From Streptomyces sp. SID13031 (GTDB lineage Bacteria > Actinomycetota > Actinomycetes > Propionibacteriales > Kribbellaceae), in the NCBI RefSeq assembly GCF_010548305.1, contig NZ_JAAGLV010000035.1, positions 1 to 32,008 of the forward strand: a stretch of DNA of 32,008 nucleotides, given 5' to 3'. The position numbers and the translations under genes were made by a program. Below, one piece after another: positions 15,383 to 23,808 of the stretch (positions within the stretch are counted from its first letter, which is position 1; each line of letters starts with the position of its first letter). The notes under the pieces were generated by a model that saw only the letters and a list, made by a program, of their open reading frames with translations, had not been told where the DNA came from and made no database searches.

Positions 15383-15784
15383 ATGATGAAGGTGACAGTT
15401 CCCGGGCAGCCGCCCGTGTGGACTATTGACGGCGTGCCTGCCAAGCCGGAGCGGTGCGACCTGATCCGGTCGATGCTGGCGTTGCTCGGTCAAAGGTGGC
15501 CGGTGCTCGTGCTGCAGGTGCTCGTCAGTGGTCCGCTTCGGTTCAACGAGCTGCGCCGGGCGGTCGCGCCGGTCACGCAGCGAATGCTGAGCGCGAGCCT
15601 GCGTGGTCTCGAACGCGACGGGCTGATCACCCGGACGGTGTATCCGTCCGTCCCGCCGAAGGTCGAGTACGAGCTGACCGAGGCCGGGCGGACCCTGAAC
15701 ACCGCCCTTTCCACCATCGCGGACTGGGCCGACCTGAACCTTGAGACGGTGACCGCGGCCCGCGTCGCCTACGAGGCGGTTTAG
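15383..15784 (+). CDS. HxlR-family winged-helix transcriptional regulator
   Basis: 133 aa from ATG 15383, with AAGGA 7 bases upstream; a longer open frame to 15290 lacks a ribosome site. The family pattern is complete: ERCDLIRSMLALLGQRWPVLVL, then GPLRFNELRRAVAPVTQRML, LERDGLITRTVYPSVPPKVE and YELTEAGRTL. The single early Cys (ERCD) is the residue that senses quinones or aldehydes in HxlR/HypR-like regulators. Divergent placement next to the cupin-SDR operon suggests it controls that operon from the shared 116-base gap. No clear palindrome was found there. Confidence 0.92.
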   Translation: MMKVTVPGQPPVWTIDGVPAKPERCDLIRSMLALLGQRWPVLVLQVLVSGPLRFNELRRAVAPVTQRMLSASLRGLERDGLITRTVYPSVPPKVEYELTEAGRTLNTALSTIADWADLNLETVTAARVAYEAV

Positions 15785-16195
15785 TGCCAATCTCTCACTC
15801 CTGGGGTGAGGGGTGGGTGGTTGAAAGCTCATCCGGTGGGGGATGGGCGGGGAGTGCGGAGAGTGACAAGGTTGGCTTTGGGGGGATGGAGGAGACCGGT
15901 GGTTCGAGGGTCCGGGGTTGGCTGTTCTGGTGGGGGCACTGGGAGCGGCGGGTCTGGGCGTTCGGGCTGGTCTCGGGAGTTGTGGGCGTGGGTGCTGGTG
16001 GACGGTGCGACTGGGGAGTTGCAGGGCTCCAGGTTGGGGATGCGTCGTAAGGGCTGGGATGGGCTCAACCAGGTGGTGAGTTCAGGCCGGTCGGTCGCCG
16101 CGGTGTGCAGGGGCAGCACACCGCGGGGATCGCGCATCTGCTGGTCGCGCAGGGTTCGCCACACCCGCGTTCACACAGTCGGGAAGGTGAAGTGA
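15785..16195. other. G-rich non-coding gap with G-quadruplex-like runs
   Basis: About 410 bases whose + strand is strongly G-rich. Runs such as GGGGTGAGGGGTGGGTGG (15803-15820) and GGTGGGGGATGGGCGGGG (15835-15852) could form G-quadruplexes just after the HxlR stop. Open frames on either strand are Gly/Trp- or Pro/Arg-rich and look like composition artefacts. The final bases hold the ribosome site of the next gene. Confidence 0.5.
16098..16126. repeat. Perfect 11-bp inverted repeat (hairpin)
   Basis: CCGCGGTGTGC (16098-16108) and GCACACCGCGG (16116-16126) are perfectly complementary around a 7-nt loop. It lies 70 bases before the GTG of the next gene. It may be a terminator for the upstream regulator or a leader structure. 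There is no T tract. Confidence 0.6.
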
Positions 16196-16618
16196 GTGAG
16201 GTCGGCTGAGGCCGTTCGTGAGGTCGTGGTGGTTGATCCCGTTGATCTGGAAGCGATCCGGGAGACCGCCAGGCAGGCCGGGGTCGAGTTGGCCGATGTG
16301 CCTCCGTTCCGGGGGATACAGACTGTGATGGCTTCGGTGCTGGTGGTTGGCGACGTGGGGGCGGTCGACCTGGTGCGGGAGGAAGTCGAGCGGCGCCGGG
16401 GTGGGCTGGTGTTCGATCTGCGGGCGGGGGCGTTGCGGCCGATCCACCGGAGCCGGGCGCTGCGGCACGGGGAGCTCGAGGTGGTCGCGGTCGACGGGGT
16501 GTTGCGGATCGCGGACTGCGACGGCGAGCTGATCGCCGCGCTGACCAGGCTGGCGTCCGGGCGGGGCGAGAAGACGGTCGCGATGGTCGAAGAGACTGCG
16601 GTGAGCCCCGTTCGGTGA
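16196..16618 (+). CDS. Hypothetical protein upstream of a DUF3800-like gene
   Basis: 140 aa, GTG start at 16196 preceded by GGGAAGGTGAAG. Not recognised. The sequence begins VVVVDPVDLEAIRETARQAGVEL, has a strand-rich centre (QTVMASVLVVGDVGAVDLV, GGLVFDLRAG, LEVVAVDGVLRIADCDGEL), and no signal peptide or membrane helix, so it should be a small cytoplasmic alpha/beta protein. It is followed after 25 bases by a DUF3800-like gene on the same strand, suggesting co-transcription and a shared task. Codon use is typical of the flank. Confidence 0.75.
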   Translation: MRSAEAVREVVVVDPVDLEAIRETARQAGVELADVPPFRGIQTVMASVLVVGDVGAVDLVREEVERRRGGLVFDLRAGALRPIHRSRALRHGELEVVAVDGVLRIADCDGELIAALTRLASGRGEKTVAMVEETAVSPVR

Positions 16619-16643
16619 GCTCCGTCGGTGAGAGAGTCGGGGC

Positions 16644-17498
16644 GTGAGCCTCGTCGAGATCGCCTGCGACGAGTCCGGCTATGAGGGTGAGAAGCTGGTC
16701 GGCGGGGTCACCGACGTCTTCGCACACGCCGCGGTCTCGCTCGATGAACTGACGGCCGCGGAGTGCGTCGCGGAGTTGCGCGAGCGCATCCGGTCGCCCG
16801 CCACGGAGTACAAGGCCAACCATGTACTCCGGTCCAAGCACCGGCCGGTACTCCTGTGGCTGCTCGGTCCCCAAGGCCCTCTGCTCGGGCATGCCCAGGT
16901 GCAGTTGATGGACAAGGCATACTTCCTCGTCTCGCAGGTCACCGGTCAGCTGATCGGGGAACCGGGCGACGAGTTGTACCACGCGGGTCGCGGGGCCGGC
17001 GGCTGGGGAGATTTCCTGGAGGCGGCCAACAACCTGCTGCGGGCCAGAGCCGACACCAGCACATTCCACGCGGCCCTGGATCGGCTGGAGGTCGACAGCC
17101 CGACGGTGAAGGCGCTGAGGAAGGCGGGTCCGCGGGCCGGGGAGCCGGCGGTGATCCCGCCGCTCGACCCGTTGATGCGGGCGATCGCGCGGGCCGTCGA
17201 GTACTGGGGTGAGCGCGGCAGTTGGGTCGCCATCGCGCATGACCGCCAGACCACCTTGTCTCCGGAGCGAATCGCCCAGCTCCAGGTCGGTACGAAGCTG
17301 GCGCGGCTGGAGCTGGTGCACTCGTTCACGGACTCGCGCATCCAGGTGGCCGACTTCCTGGCCGGGGTGGCGCGCAAGATCGCCTCCGACCAGCTCAAGG
17401 GTGAGGACGACGCCGAGCTGACGGCATTGATCCGCCCGTACGTCGATCCGCGCTCCGTCTGGGGAGACCAACCCAGCTGGTTGCGGCTGGCATCGTAA
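16644..17498 (+). CDS. DUF3800-like protein
   Basis: 284 aa, GTG start at 16644. It opens VEIACDESGYEGEKLVGG: the DESG motif directly after the first strand is the hallmark of DUF3800, an RNase H-like family of unknown activity. Near the C-terminus, IAHDRQTTLSPERIAQL and HSFTDSRIQVADFLAGVARK supply the later acidic residues (HD, DS..QVADF) expected of such a site. The middle (GAGGWGDFLEAANNLLRA) is helical. DUF3800 genes often sit in accessory or defence neighbourhoods. Here it is outside the island borders I propose. Paired with the upstream hypothetical gene. Confidence 0.75.
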   Translation: MSLVEIACDESGYEGEKLVGGVTDVFAHAAVSLDELTAAECVAELRERIRSPATEYKANHVLRSKHRPVLLWLLGPQGPLLGHAQVQLMDKAYFLVSQVTGQLIGEPGDELYHAGRGAGGWGDFLEAANNLLRARADTSTFHAALDRLEVDSPTVKALRKAGPRAGEPAVIPPLDPLMRAIARAVEYWGERGSWVAIAHDRQTTLSPERIAQLQVGTKLARLELVHSFTDSRIQVADFLAGVARKIASDQLKGEDDAELTALIRPYVDPRSVWGDQPSWLRLAS

Positions 17499-17609
17499 CC
17501 AGTTGCAGCTTTTGTCATCGCACTTGCTACGCAGCGAACTCTTGGCAACGGTCCGTAGCGGACGGCATAGTGCTGCCAGACAGTTCGAGCTACAGGGGGA
17601 CCGCCACCG

Positions 17610-18596
17610 GTGGAAGCGGACAGGCCTGCACCGCTGCGGGTGGATGCCGAGACGGCGATCATCCTGCGCGAGGCGTACCACAAGATCGAGTCGCTGTATC
17701 GGGGCGATCACTACGGGTTGTACGACTACGTCCGCGCGGTGGCCGGCAAGATCGCCACCGTCGACAGCTTCTACGTCGGCTTCCTGCACGGTACGAATCG
17801 GGTGCGTTACCCGTACGGCTACGACTCCGGCCGGTACGACGATCCGGCGACCCACATCTTCGGCCCGAACGGTCAGACCGCGTGGCTGCTCAAGCAGCGG
17901 CAGACCTATCGCTTCGCCTATGACAACGGCGCCGTCCTCCATGCGGGGATCCCCACCGGGGATCTGTCGCGCGAGTCGGAGGATGCGGTGACGGTGCCCA
18001 TCTTCCGGCCGGCCAAGGACGGGCGGGACCAGCTCTTCGGAATGCTGTCGATGCACAGCTACACCCCGAACAGCTACGACGACAACGCGGTCCGCGCGTT
18101 CGAGTGGTTGTGCGCGGTGGTGGAGCGGGTGCTGACCCGCGAGGACGAGGACAAAGATGCGTTGCGCCGACTGCCGGCCGGAGACGAGAGCCCCAACTTG
18201 CTGACCTCGGACCACGTGATGGAGTACATCGGCCATCGGGTCGCCGCGCTGCGGGAGATCGCGATCGAGGCGATGGATGAGCCGGACGTGGCCGACTCGC
18301 CGGTCGCGGGGCATCTGCGGCGGCTGATCCGCGCGACCGAGGAGATGCAGTCCGAGCTGATGGAGATGATGCTCGCGACCGACCAGGCGCCGGAGCTGCG
18401 CTTCGCCACCCTCACCAAGGCTCAGCAGGGCGTGGCCGTCCTGCTCGCCGACGGTCTCGACAACGACCAGCTCGCCGCCGAACTCGGGATCAGCCTCAAC
18501 ACGGTCAAGACGCACCTCAGCGCGATCCTCCGGAAGTACGGCATGGCCAACCGCGCCCAGGTCGCCGACGACGTCCGCAAGTACCTCGCCCGCTAG
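17610..18596 (+). CDS. GAF-like sensor with LuxR-type DNA-binding domain
   Basis: 328 aa, GTG start at 17610 with GGGGGA upstream. The N-terminal 180 residues form a GAF-like domain (VDSFYVGFLHGTNRVRYPY, ...VTVPIFRPAKDGRDQLFGML). A helical linker follows, then a C-terminal LuxR HTH: FATLTKAQQGVAVLLADG, LAAELGISLNTVKTHLSAIL, KYGMANRAQVA. It should bind a small ligand or signal and control transcription, but neither signal nor targets are evident. No receiver domain or transmembrane helix. The stop shares CTAG (18593-18596) with the stop of the convergent hydrolase gene. Confidence 0.88.
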   Translation: MEADRPAPLRVDAETAIILREAYHKIESLYRGDHYGLYDYVRAVAGKIATVDSFYVGFLHGTNRVRYPYGYDSGRYDDPATHIFGPNGQTAWLLKQRQTYRFAYDNGAVLHAGIPTGDLSRESEDAVTVPIFRPAKDGRDQLFGMLSMHSYTPNSYDDNAVRAFEWLCAVVERVLTREDEDKDALRRLPAGDESPNLLTSDHVMEYIGHRVAALREIAIEAMDEPDVADSPVAGHLRRLIRATEEMQSELMEMMLATDQAPELRFATLTKAQQGVAVLLADGLDNDQLAAELGISLNTVKTHLSAILRKYGMANRAQVADDVRKYLAR

Positions 18597-19390
18597 CCGA
18601 GCTGCCTGGCCAGCCACGGCTCTACCACTGGGAGGATCTGGGCTGCCTGCATCGCCTGCAGGTGGTCGAGGCCGTCCAGGAGCTCGACTGTCCAGCCGAG
18701 TTGCTCGAGCAGGGTCTGGTTCTTCGCCACCGGGGTCCCGATGCTGACCAGGGTGTTGCCCCAGCGTTCGCCGTACTGGATGTTGTCCGCGCTGCCGACG
18801 ATGCAGAGGCGCGGGATCGTTAGTTGTACCGCGTGGTCGTCAAAACCCTTCAGTGCTTGGTAAAGCGTCAAGAACTGTTGGGTCTGGTCCTTGCTCAGAG
18901 CAATCTCTGCGTTGTCCCAGTCGCCAGGCTCGACGAGCTTGTCGCTGACCGGCTTGCCCGCCTCCGAGTGGGTTGCCGCAGTCACTGCCAGCATCGCGTC
19001 GTACGGGCCGTCGAGGGGTGGGTAGCCGCCCATCACCAACGCTGACAGGCGGGAGGTGCGGATGGCGAGCTGGAGGCCGGCCATGCCGAGCCAGCTGTAG
19101 CCGTAGTACGCGAAGGTGTCGGCGCCCGCGGCATCCGCGACGGCGAGCAAGTCGGCGACCAGGTTGTCGGGGGTGAGAGTGTCCGGCTTGGGGTTCGCCT
19201 GGAGGTAGCCCTCGTAGTCGAAGGCGATCACCCGGAAGCGCTTGCTGAACCCCTCGACCAACGTGTGGCCGAGCCCCGGATCCGCACCCCAGGCGCGCAT
19301 CTGCTCGGCCGCCGGACCCTCGACCGGAGCGGCCGGATTGACCGGCAGCAAGAGATTCGGCCCCGCGCCATGGATCTCGAAGTCCACCAT
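18593..19390 (-). CDS. Alpha/beta hydrolase
   Basis: 265 aa. ATG 19390 is chosen for its AAGGAG ribosome site; the longer open frame upstream overlaps the divergent regulator. Alpha/beta hydrolase features: RFRVIAFDYEGYL, the nucleophile elbow YYGYSWLGMAG with Ser99, LSALVMGGYPP, a late strand RLCIVGSADNIQYGE with the candidate Asp, and DGLDHLQAMQ with the candidate His. There is no signal peptide. The classical HGGPG/HG oxyanion strand is weak at the N-terminus (NLLLPVNPAAP). Substrate unknown. Divergent from a TetR regulator across 60 bases with dyad symmetry, so it is probably that regulator's target. Confidence 0.87.
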   Translation of the reverse strand: MVDFEIHGAGPNLLLPVNPAAPVEGPAAEQMRAWGADPGLGHTLVEGFSKRFRVIAFDYEGYLQANPKPDTLTPDNLVADLLAVADAAGADTFAYYGYSWLGMAGLQLAIRTSRLSALVMGGYPPLDGPYDAMLAVTAATHSEAGKPVSDKLVEPGDWDNAEIALSKDQTQQFLTLYQALKGFDDHAVQLTIPRLCIVGSADNIQYGERWGNTLVSIGTPVAKNQTLLEQLGWTVELLDGLDHLQAMQAAQILPVVEPWLARQLG

Positions 19391-19396
19391 GAGAAA

Positions 19397-19443
19397 CTCC
19401 TTACGTTGTATAGTCGGACGATAACACTTTACGGCGTAAGGAG
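19397..19443. promoter_or_regulatory. Dyad-symmetric operator region between hydrolase and TetR genes
   Basis: Two nested symmetries fill the 60-base gap. CTCCTTACG (19397-19405) and CGTAAGGAG (19435-19443) form a perfect 9-bp inverted repeat that includes the ribosome sites of both genes. TATAGTC-G-GACGATA (19409-19423) is a 15-bp near-palindrome with one mismatch, the size expected of a TetR operator. Confidence 0.6.
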
Positions 19444-19450
19444 TAAAAGA

Positions 19451-20182
19451 GTGGCAGATCCGGGACGGACGATCGCTCTGCTGTGGGGTCGGGTCGCGGA
19501 GCCGAAGCGTGGGCCGCGGCAGGCCGTCAGCGTGGAGGAGATCGTCGCGGCGGCGATCCGGATCGCCGACGAGCAGGAGTTGGTCGACGTCACGATGCGG
19601 GCCGTCGGCGCCGAGCTCGGGCGGACGGCGATGTCGCTCTACACCTATGTGGTCAGTCGCGACGTGCTGATCGAGCTGATGTACGACCGCGCCCACGCGG
19701 AGATGGGCGAGGTCCGGCCCGGCGCCGATTGGCGAAAGGCGGTCTCGCGGTGGTGCGTGAAGCTGCATGAGCTCTACCTGGCACACCCGTGGCTGCTCGA
19801 CGTTCAGACAGCGCGGCCGACACTCGGGCCGTATGAGCAACAGGTGCTCGAGTCGCTACTGCGCATTCTGGCGGCTGCCGGTCTCGCCATCGATGACAGG
19901 CCGGCCGTGACCAGTGCGCTGTTCAGCATCGTCCGGGGCGCGGCCCGGCAAGCGGTCGACGCCAGGGCCGCCGTCACCAAGTCCGATGTCGAGTGGTGGG
20001 CGGCCCGCGGCAGGGCGCTCGCCGAGGTGGTGCCGGATTTCGCGGAGCGCTTTCCGGAGGCGACCGCGATCGCCGCTCGGCAGCGCAAGCACGGCGCCCA
20101 GCCGTGGGTGACGGCCGCCGATCAAGCGTTCACGCGAGGCGTTGGGCTCGTGATCGCCGGCATCGACAAATTGAGGGATTGA
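19451..20182 (+). CDS. TetR-family regulator (TetR_C-type)
   Basis: 243 aa from GTG 19451; GGAG lies 6 bases upstream, while the frame open to 19265 runs antisense through the divergent gene. The HTH covers about residues 28-72: VSVEEIVAAAIRIADEQEL, VTMRAVGAELGRTAMSLYTY. The C-terminal ligand-binding part (WRKAVSRWCVKLHELYLAHPWLLD, LRILAAAGL) resembles the TetR/actinomycete drug-responsive class. It likely represses itself and the divergent hydrolase through the dyad in the shared gap. Ligand unknown. Confidence 0.9.
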   Translation: MADPGRTIALLWGRVAEPKRGPRQAVSVEEIVAAAIRIADEQELVDVTMRAVGAELGRTAMSLYTYVVSRDVLIELMYDRAHAEMGEVRPGADWRKAVSRWCVKLHELYLAHPWLLDVQTARPTLGPYEQQVLESLLRILAAAGLAIDDRPAVTSALFSIVRGAARQAVDARAAVTKSDVEWWAARGRALAEVVPDFAERFPEATAIAARQRKHGAQPWVTAADQAFTRGVGLVIAGIDKLRD

Positions 20183-20202
20183 AGTAAGTCCTCAGATCTG
20201 CG

Positions 20203-20226
20203 TTAATTACGAATTAATGAATTAAT
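20203..20226. promoter_or_regulatory. A+T-rich palindrome and tandem repeat before the GH2 gene
   Basis: TTAATT-ACG-AATTAA (20203-20217) is a perfect inverted repeat, and GAATTAAT is repeated in tandem at 20211-20218 and 20219-20226. Such A+T richness is rare in this window. It lies 30-55 bases before the chosen GTG start and may be an operator for a sugar-responsive regulator. Confidence 0.45.
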
Positions 20227-20257
20227 GCCCTCTCTCGCCGTCCCTTGGGAGTACTTC

Positions 20258-23200
20258 GTGACGTCTGACCCCCTGTCCCGCCGGACCTTCCTGGCCTCGA
20301 CCGGCGGAGTTCTCGCCGGCATCACGCTGAGTTCGGCTCTCCCCACCGAGGCCTTCGCCGCCCAAGCAGCCGCCCAAACGGACCTGGCGCTCTACCGCCC
20401 GGTCCAAGCCTCTTCCACGGCGTACGCCGCGACGCCGCCGCAGTTCGCCGTCGACAACGTCACGGCCACCGGGGTCAGAGGCTCGGGCTGGCGGGCAGCG
20501 TCAGCGGATCCGCAGTGGATCACGGTCGATCTGCAGGCCAAGTGCCGAGTCGATGCGCTCACCCTGACGTTCGAAGGCAAGGCTGGTGACCCTACCTTCG
20601 ACCTGTCCGGCGGCAATCCCTACGGCCAGACGCAGGGCCAGGAGATCCTCTCCAGCTCGCCGGCCAACTTCCGCATCGACGTCTCCACCGACGGCAACTC
20701 CTGGCTCAACGTCCACCAGGCGACCAACAGCCCGGGCGGCGTCGTCGACATCACCTTGCAGACTCCGGCGACGGCTCGCTACGTCCGCCTCACCGGCACC
20801 AAGCAGGCCAACGGCAACCCGCTCGGCCTCAACGGATTCCAGGTCTACGGTACGGCCCAAGGCTCCCGCCCGGCCGCCACCGGCTGGACCTCGTGGGGCA
20901 CCCACCACGGCACCCCGCCCGCACTCGTCAAAGCAGCTGACGGCACTGTCCCGCTGGAAGATGGCTGGACCCTCACGATGGACGACTTCGCCGGTACTAC
21001 GGATGGCGCCGTCCTCTCCGGGCCGGCCCAGGACACCTCGACCTGGTTACCGGCCATCGTCCCGGGCACTGTTCTCGCGACCCTGGTCGAGCAAGGCCAC
21101 TTCCCGGAGCCCGCCGAGGGCATGAACAACCTCGAGATCCCGGAGGCGCTCAGCCGCCACGCGTGGTGGTACCGCCGCGCCTTCGATCTGCCCAAGGGCC
21201 TCGACACCAGCGCCGGCCGCCGGATCTGGCTCGAGTTCGACGGGATCAACCATCAGGCCGACGCCTGGCTCAACGGCGTACAGGTCGGCATGCTGAAGTC
21301 GCCGTTCGCGCGGGCGGCGTTCGAGATCACCGCGGCGCTCAAGGCCAAGAACGCGCTCGCGGTCAGGATCACGCCGATGCCTCATCCCGGGTCGCCGGGC
21401 GACAAGGGCGACGCGGGGCAGGCGTTCGTCCAGTCGGGCAAGCTCTGGCTGGACTCCCCGACGTTGCTCTCGGCATCGGGTTGGGACTGGATGCCCGCGG
21501 TACGGGACCGGGCGGCCGGCATCTGGAACCACGTCCGGATCCGGTCCACGGGCGACGCCGTCCTGGGTGACGCGCGCGTGGTCACCAAGGTCCCTGACGC
21601 GAGCAAGGCGACCGTCGCGGTGACCATCCCGGTCCGCAACGCGGCGACGGCCGACCGGACGATCACGGTGAAGGTGGTCTTCGACGGCAACACGCTGACC
21701 AAGACCGTCACGCTCAAGGCCGGCGCAAACCAGAACGTCGCCTTCGACGCGGTCACCGTCACCAACCCGAAGCTCTGGTGGCCGAACGGCTACGGTGCGC
21801 CCGACCTCCATCAGCTCACCTTCAGTGCAGCGATCGGCGGCAAGGTCAGTGACAGCCGGACGACCACCTTCGGCATCCGCGAGTTCGGCTACAGCTACGA
21901 CCTGCCGATCAAGATCGACCCGACTACGAACAGCGCGCAGCAGACGGTCGAGTTCCCGAAGCAGACGAAGCGCTACCTACGGATCCAGGGCGGCCGCCGC
22001 GCCACCGGCTGGGGATTCTCGCTCTGGACGCTGTCGATCAAGGACAAGGCGAACCCGGACGTCGACCTGGCCCGCGCCGGCACGGCGACTGCCTCGTCCG
22101 ACGACGGCAGCGTGGCCTCCAACGTGATCGACGGCAACGACCGGAGCAGGTGGTCGTCGCAGTACAACGACAACGAGTGGATCCAGATCGATCTCGGCGA
22201 CGCGAAGGCGTTCGACCAGGTCGTGCTGCTCTGGGAGACGGCGTACGCGCTGACCTTCACCGTCCAGGTCTCCGACAACGGCCAGGACTGGACCGACGTC
22301 AAGGAGGTCAGCAACGCGCCGGTCCCGCTGAAGATCAGCGTCAACGGCGTTCGGGTCTTCTGCCGCGGCGGCAACTGGGGGTACGACGAGTTGCTTCGCC
22401 GCGTCTCGCCCGAGAAGATGCGCGCGCTGATCGGCATGCACCGGGACATGAACTTCACCATGATCCGCAACTGGATCGGCTCGAGCACCCGCGAGGAGTT
22501 CTACCAGGCCTGCGACGAGAACGGCATCCTGGTCTGGAACGACTTCTGGGAGGCCGGTGAGTTCTCCGACGACCTGCCCGGGTACGTCGATATCGCCCGC
22601 GACACCATCGTCCGGTACCGGACGCATCCGAGCATCGTGATCTGGTGCGGCGCCAACGAGCAGCACCCGCCGGGCTCGATCAACCAGGGCCTGATCGACG
22701 CTGCCGCGCAGGAGGACGGCGAGATCCTCTACCTGCCCGACTCGGCCGCCGGATTCGTCTCCGGGCATGGCCCGTACTACTGGGTCGACCCCACCAAGTA
22801 CTTCGACAAGAACACCTATGACACCTTCAACTTCGGCTTCCACACCGAGATCGGGATCCCGACCATCCCGGTGATCGAGTCGATGCGCAATCTCGTCGGC
22901 GACAAGGACCCGGGCTGGCCGATCGGCACGCCGTGGTACCACCACGACTGGTCGACGCACGGCAACCAGCACCCGGAGACGTACCTGGGCGCGATCGACG
23001 ACCGGCTTGGCTCGTCCAGCGGGCTGGAGGAGTTCACCCGCAAGGCGCAGCTGGTGAACTACGAGAACATGCGGGCGATGTTCGAGGCCTGGAACGCCAA
23101 TCTCTGGGAAGACGCCAGCGCGTTGTTGCTGTGGATGTCGCACCCGGCCTGGCACAGCACGGTCTGGCAGACCTACGACTACGACCTCGACGTGAACGGC

Positions 23201-23794
23201 AGCTACTACGGCGCCCGCAAGGGCTGCGAGGCCATCCACGTGCAGGCCAACCAGAACGACTGGAAAGTCGTTGCCATCAACCACACGACGACGGCCCTCA
23301 AGGCCACCGTCACGGCTGACCTCTACGACCTGAAGGGCGCCAAGCTCGCAGTGACCCAACAGCAGGCGGTCAGCGTCAACGCCTCCGGCAAGACCGACAG
23401 CTTCGTCGTGGCCTTCCCGGACACCCTGCCTGCTCTGCACCTGCTGCGGCTGAAGCTCACTGATGCCCAGGGCAAGGTCCTGTCGGAGAACACCTACTGG
23501 CGCTACCGCGAGGCGACGGACGTCCAGGCGATCAATGCGCTCACCGCAGCCAAGCTGAACGTCAGCAGCACCACCAGTAAGGGGAAACTCACCGCGACGA
23601 TCCGCAACACGGGCAAGACCGTGGCCGCGCTGACCCGGCTGTCCCTGCGCGACCGCAACGGGAACCGGATCCTCCCGGCCCTGTACTCCGACAACTACTT
23701 CTGGCTGCTGCCCGGCGAATCCCGCACGGTCACGGTCACCGCCAACACGACGACCTCGAACCTCAAACTGCAGGTGGAGCCGTACAACAGTTGA
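20258..23794 (+). CDS. Exported GH2-family glycosidase with two discoidin-type modules
   Basis: 1178 aa. GTG 20258 is preferred over ATG 20225 because GGGAG lies 6 bases upstream. A Tat signal (SRRTFLAST, then a hydrophobic stretch and AFAAQA) indicates export. Order: F5/8C-like module (about 35-210, LYRPVQASS ... VYGTA), GH2 sugar-binding domain (WWYRRAFDLP ... AWLNGVQVG), GH2 beta-sandwich, a second F5/8C module inside the GH2 frame (about 600-685, ATASSDDGSVASNVIDG), then the TIM barrel from VNGVRVFCRGGNWGYDELL. Candidate acid/base is Glu801 (WCGANEQ) and nucleophile Glu864 (FGFHTEIGIP). The barrel resembles exo-beta-D-glucosaminidases and beta-mannosidase-like GH2 enzymes. Exact substrate unproven. 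Confidence 0.9.
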   Translation: MTSDPLSRRTFLASTGGVLAGITLSSALPTEAFAAQAAAQTDLALYRPVQASSTAYAATPPQFAVDNVTATGVRGSGWRAASADPQWITVDLQAKCRVDALTLTFEGKAGDPTFDLSGGNPYGQTQGQEILSSSPANFRIDVSTDGNSWLNVHQATNSPGGVVDITLQTPATARYVRLTGTKQANGNPLGLNGFQVYGTAQGSRPAATGWTSWGTHHGTPPALVKAADGTVPLEDGWTLTMDDFAGTTDGAVLSGPAQDTSTWLPAIVPGTVLATLVEQGHFPEPAEGMNNLEIPEALSRHAWWYRRAFDLPKGLDTSAGRRIWLEFDGINHQADAWLNGVQVGMLKSPFARAAFEITAALKAKNALAVRITPMPHPGSPGDKGDAGQAFVQSGKLWLDSPTLLSASGWDWMPAVRDRAAGIWNHVRIRSTGDAVLGDARVVTKVPDASKATVAVTIPVRNAATADRTITVKVVFDGNTLTKTVTLKAGANQNVAFDAVTVTNPKLWWPNGYGAPDLHQLTFSAAIGGKVSDSRTTTFGIREFGYSYDLPIKIDPTTNSAQQTVEFPKQTKRYLRIQGGRRATGWGFSLWTLSIKDKANPDVDLARAGTATASSDDGSVASNVIDGNDRSRWSSQYNDNEWIQIDLGDAKAFDQVVLLWETAYALTFTVQVSDNGQDWTDVKEVSNAPVPLKISVNGVRVFCRGGNWGYDELLRRVSPEKMRALIGMHRDMNFTMIRNWIGSSTREEFYQACDENGILVWNDFWEAGEFSDDLPGYVDIARDTIVRYRTHPSIVIWCGANEQHPPGSINQGLIDAAAQEDGEILYLPDSAAGFVSGHGPYYWVDPTKYFDKNTYDTFNFGFHTEIGIPTIPVIESMRNLVGDKDPGWPIGTPWYHHDWSTHGNQHPETYLGAIDDRLGSSSGLEEFTRKAQLVNYENMRAMFEAWNANLWEDASALLLWMSHPAWHSTVWQTYDYDLDVNGSYYGARKGCEAIHVQANQNDWKVVAINHTTTALKATVTADLYDLKGAKLAVTQQQAVSVNASGKTDSFVVAFPDTLPALHLLRLKLTDAQGKVLSENTYWRYREATDVQAINALTAAKLNVSSTTSKGKLTATIRNTGKTVAALTRLSLRDRNGNRILPALYSDNYFWLLPGESRTVTVTANTTTSNLKLQVEPYNS

Positions 23795-23808
23795 TCACCC
23801 AACACGAC

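Noticed and set aside
15829..16164. 111-aa proline-rich minus-strand frame in the G-rich gap
   Set aside because: The composition simply mirrors the G bias of the other strand; no start signal or domain.
16065..18617. 850-aa minus-strand open frame
   Set aside because: It is antisense to the DUF3800-like and LuxR genes, both of which have clear motifs. Its Arg/Pro/Ser-rich composition is the usual shadow of high-G+C coding DNA.
21977..23440. 487-aa minus-strand open frame
   Set aside because: Lies wholly inside the GH2 catalytic region. It is Val/Asp/Arg-rich with no domain, so it is a shadow.
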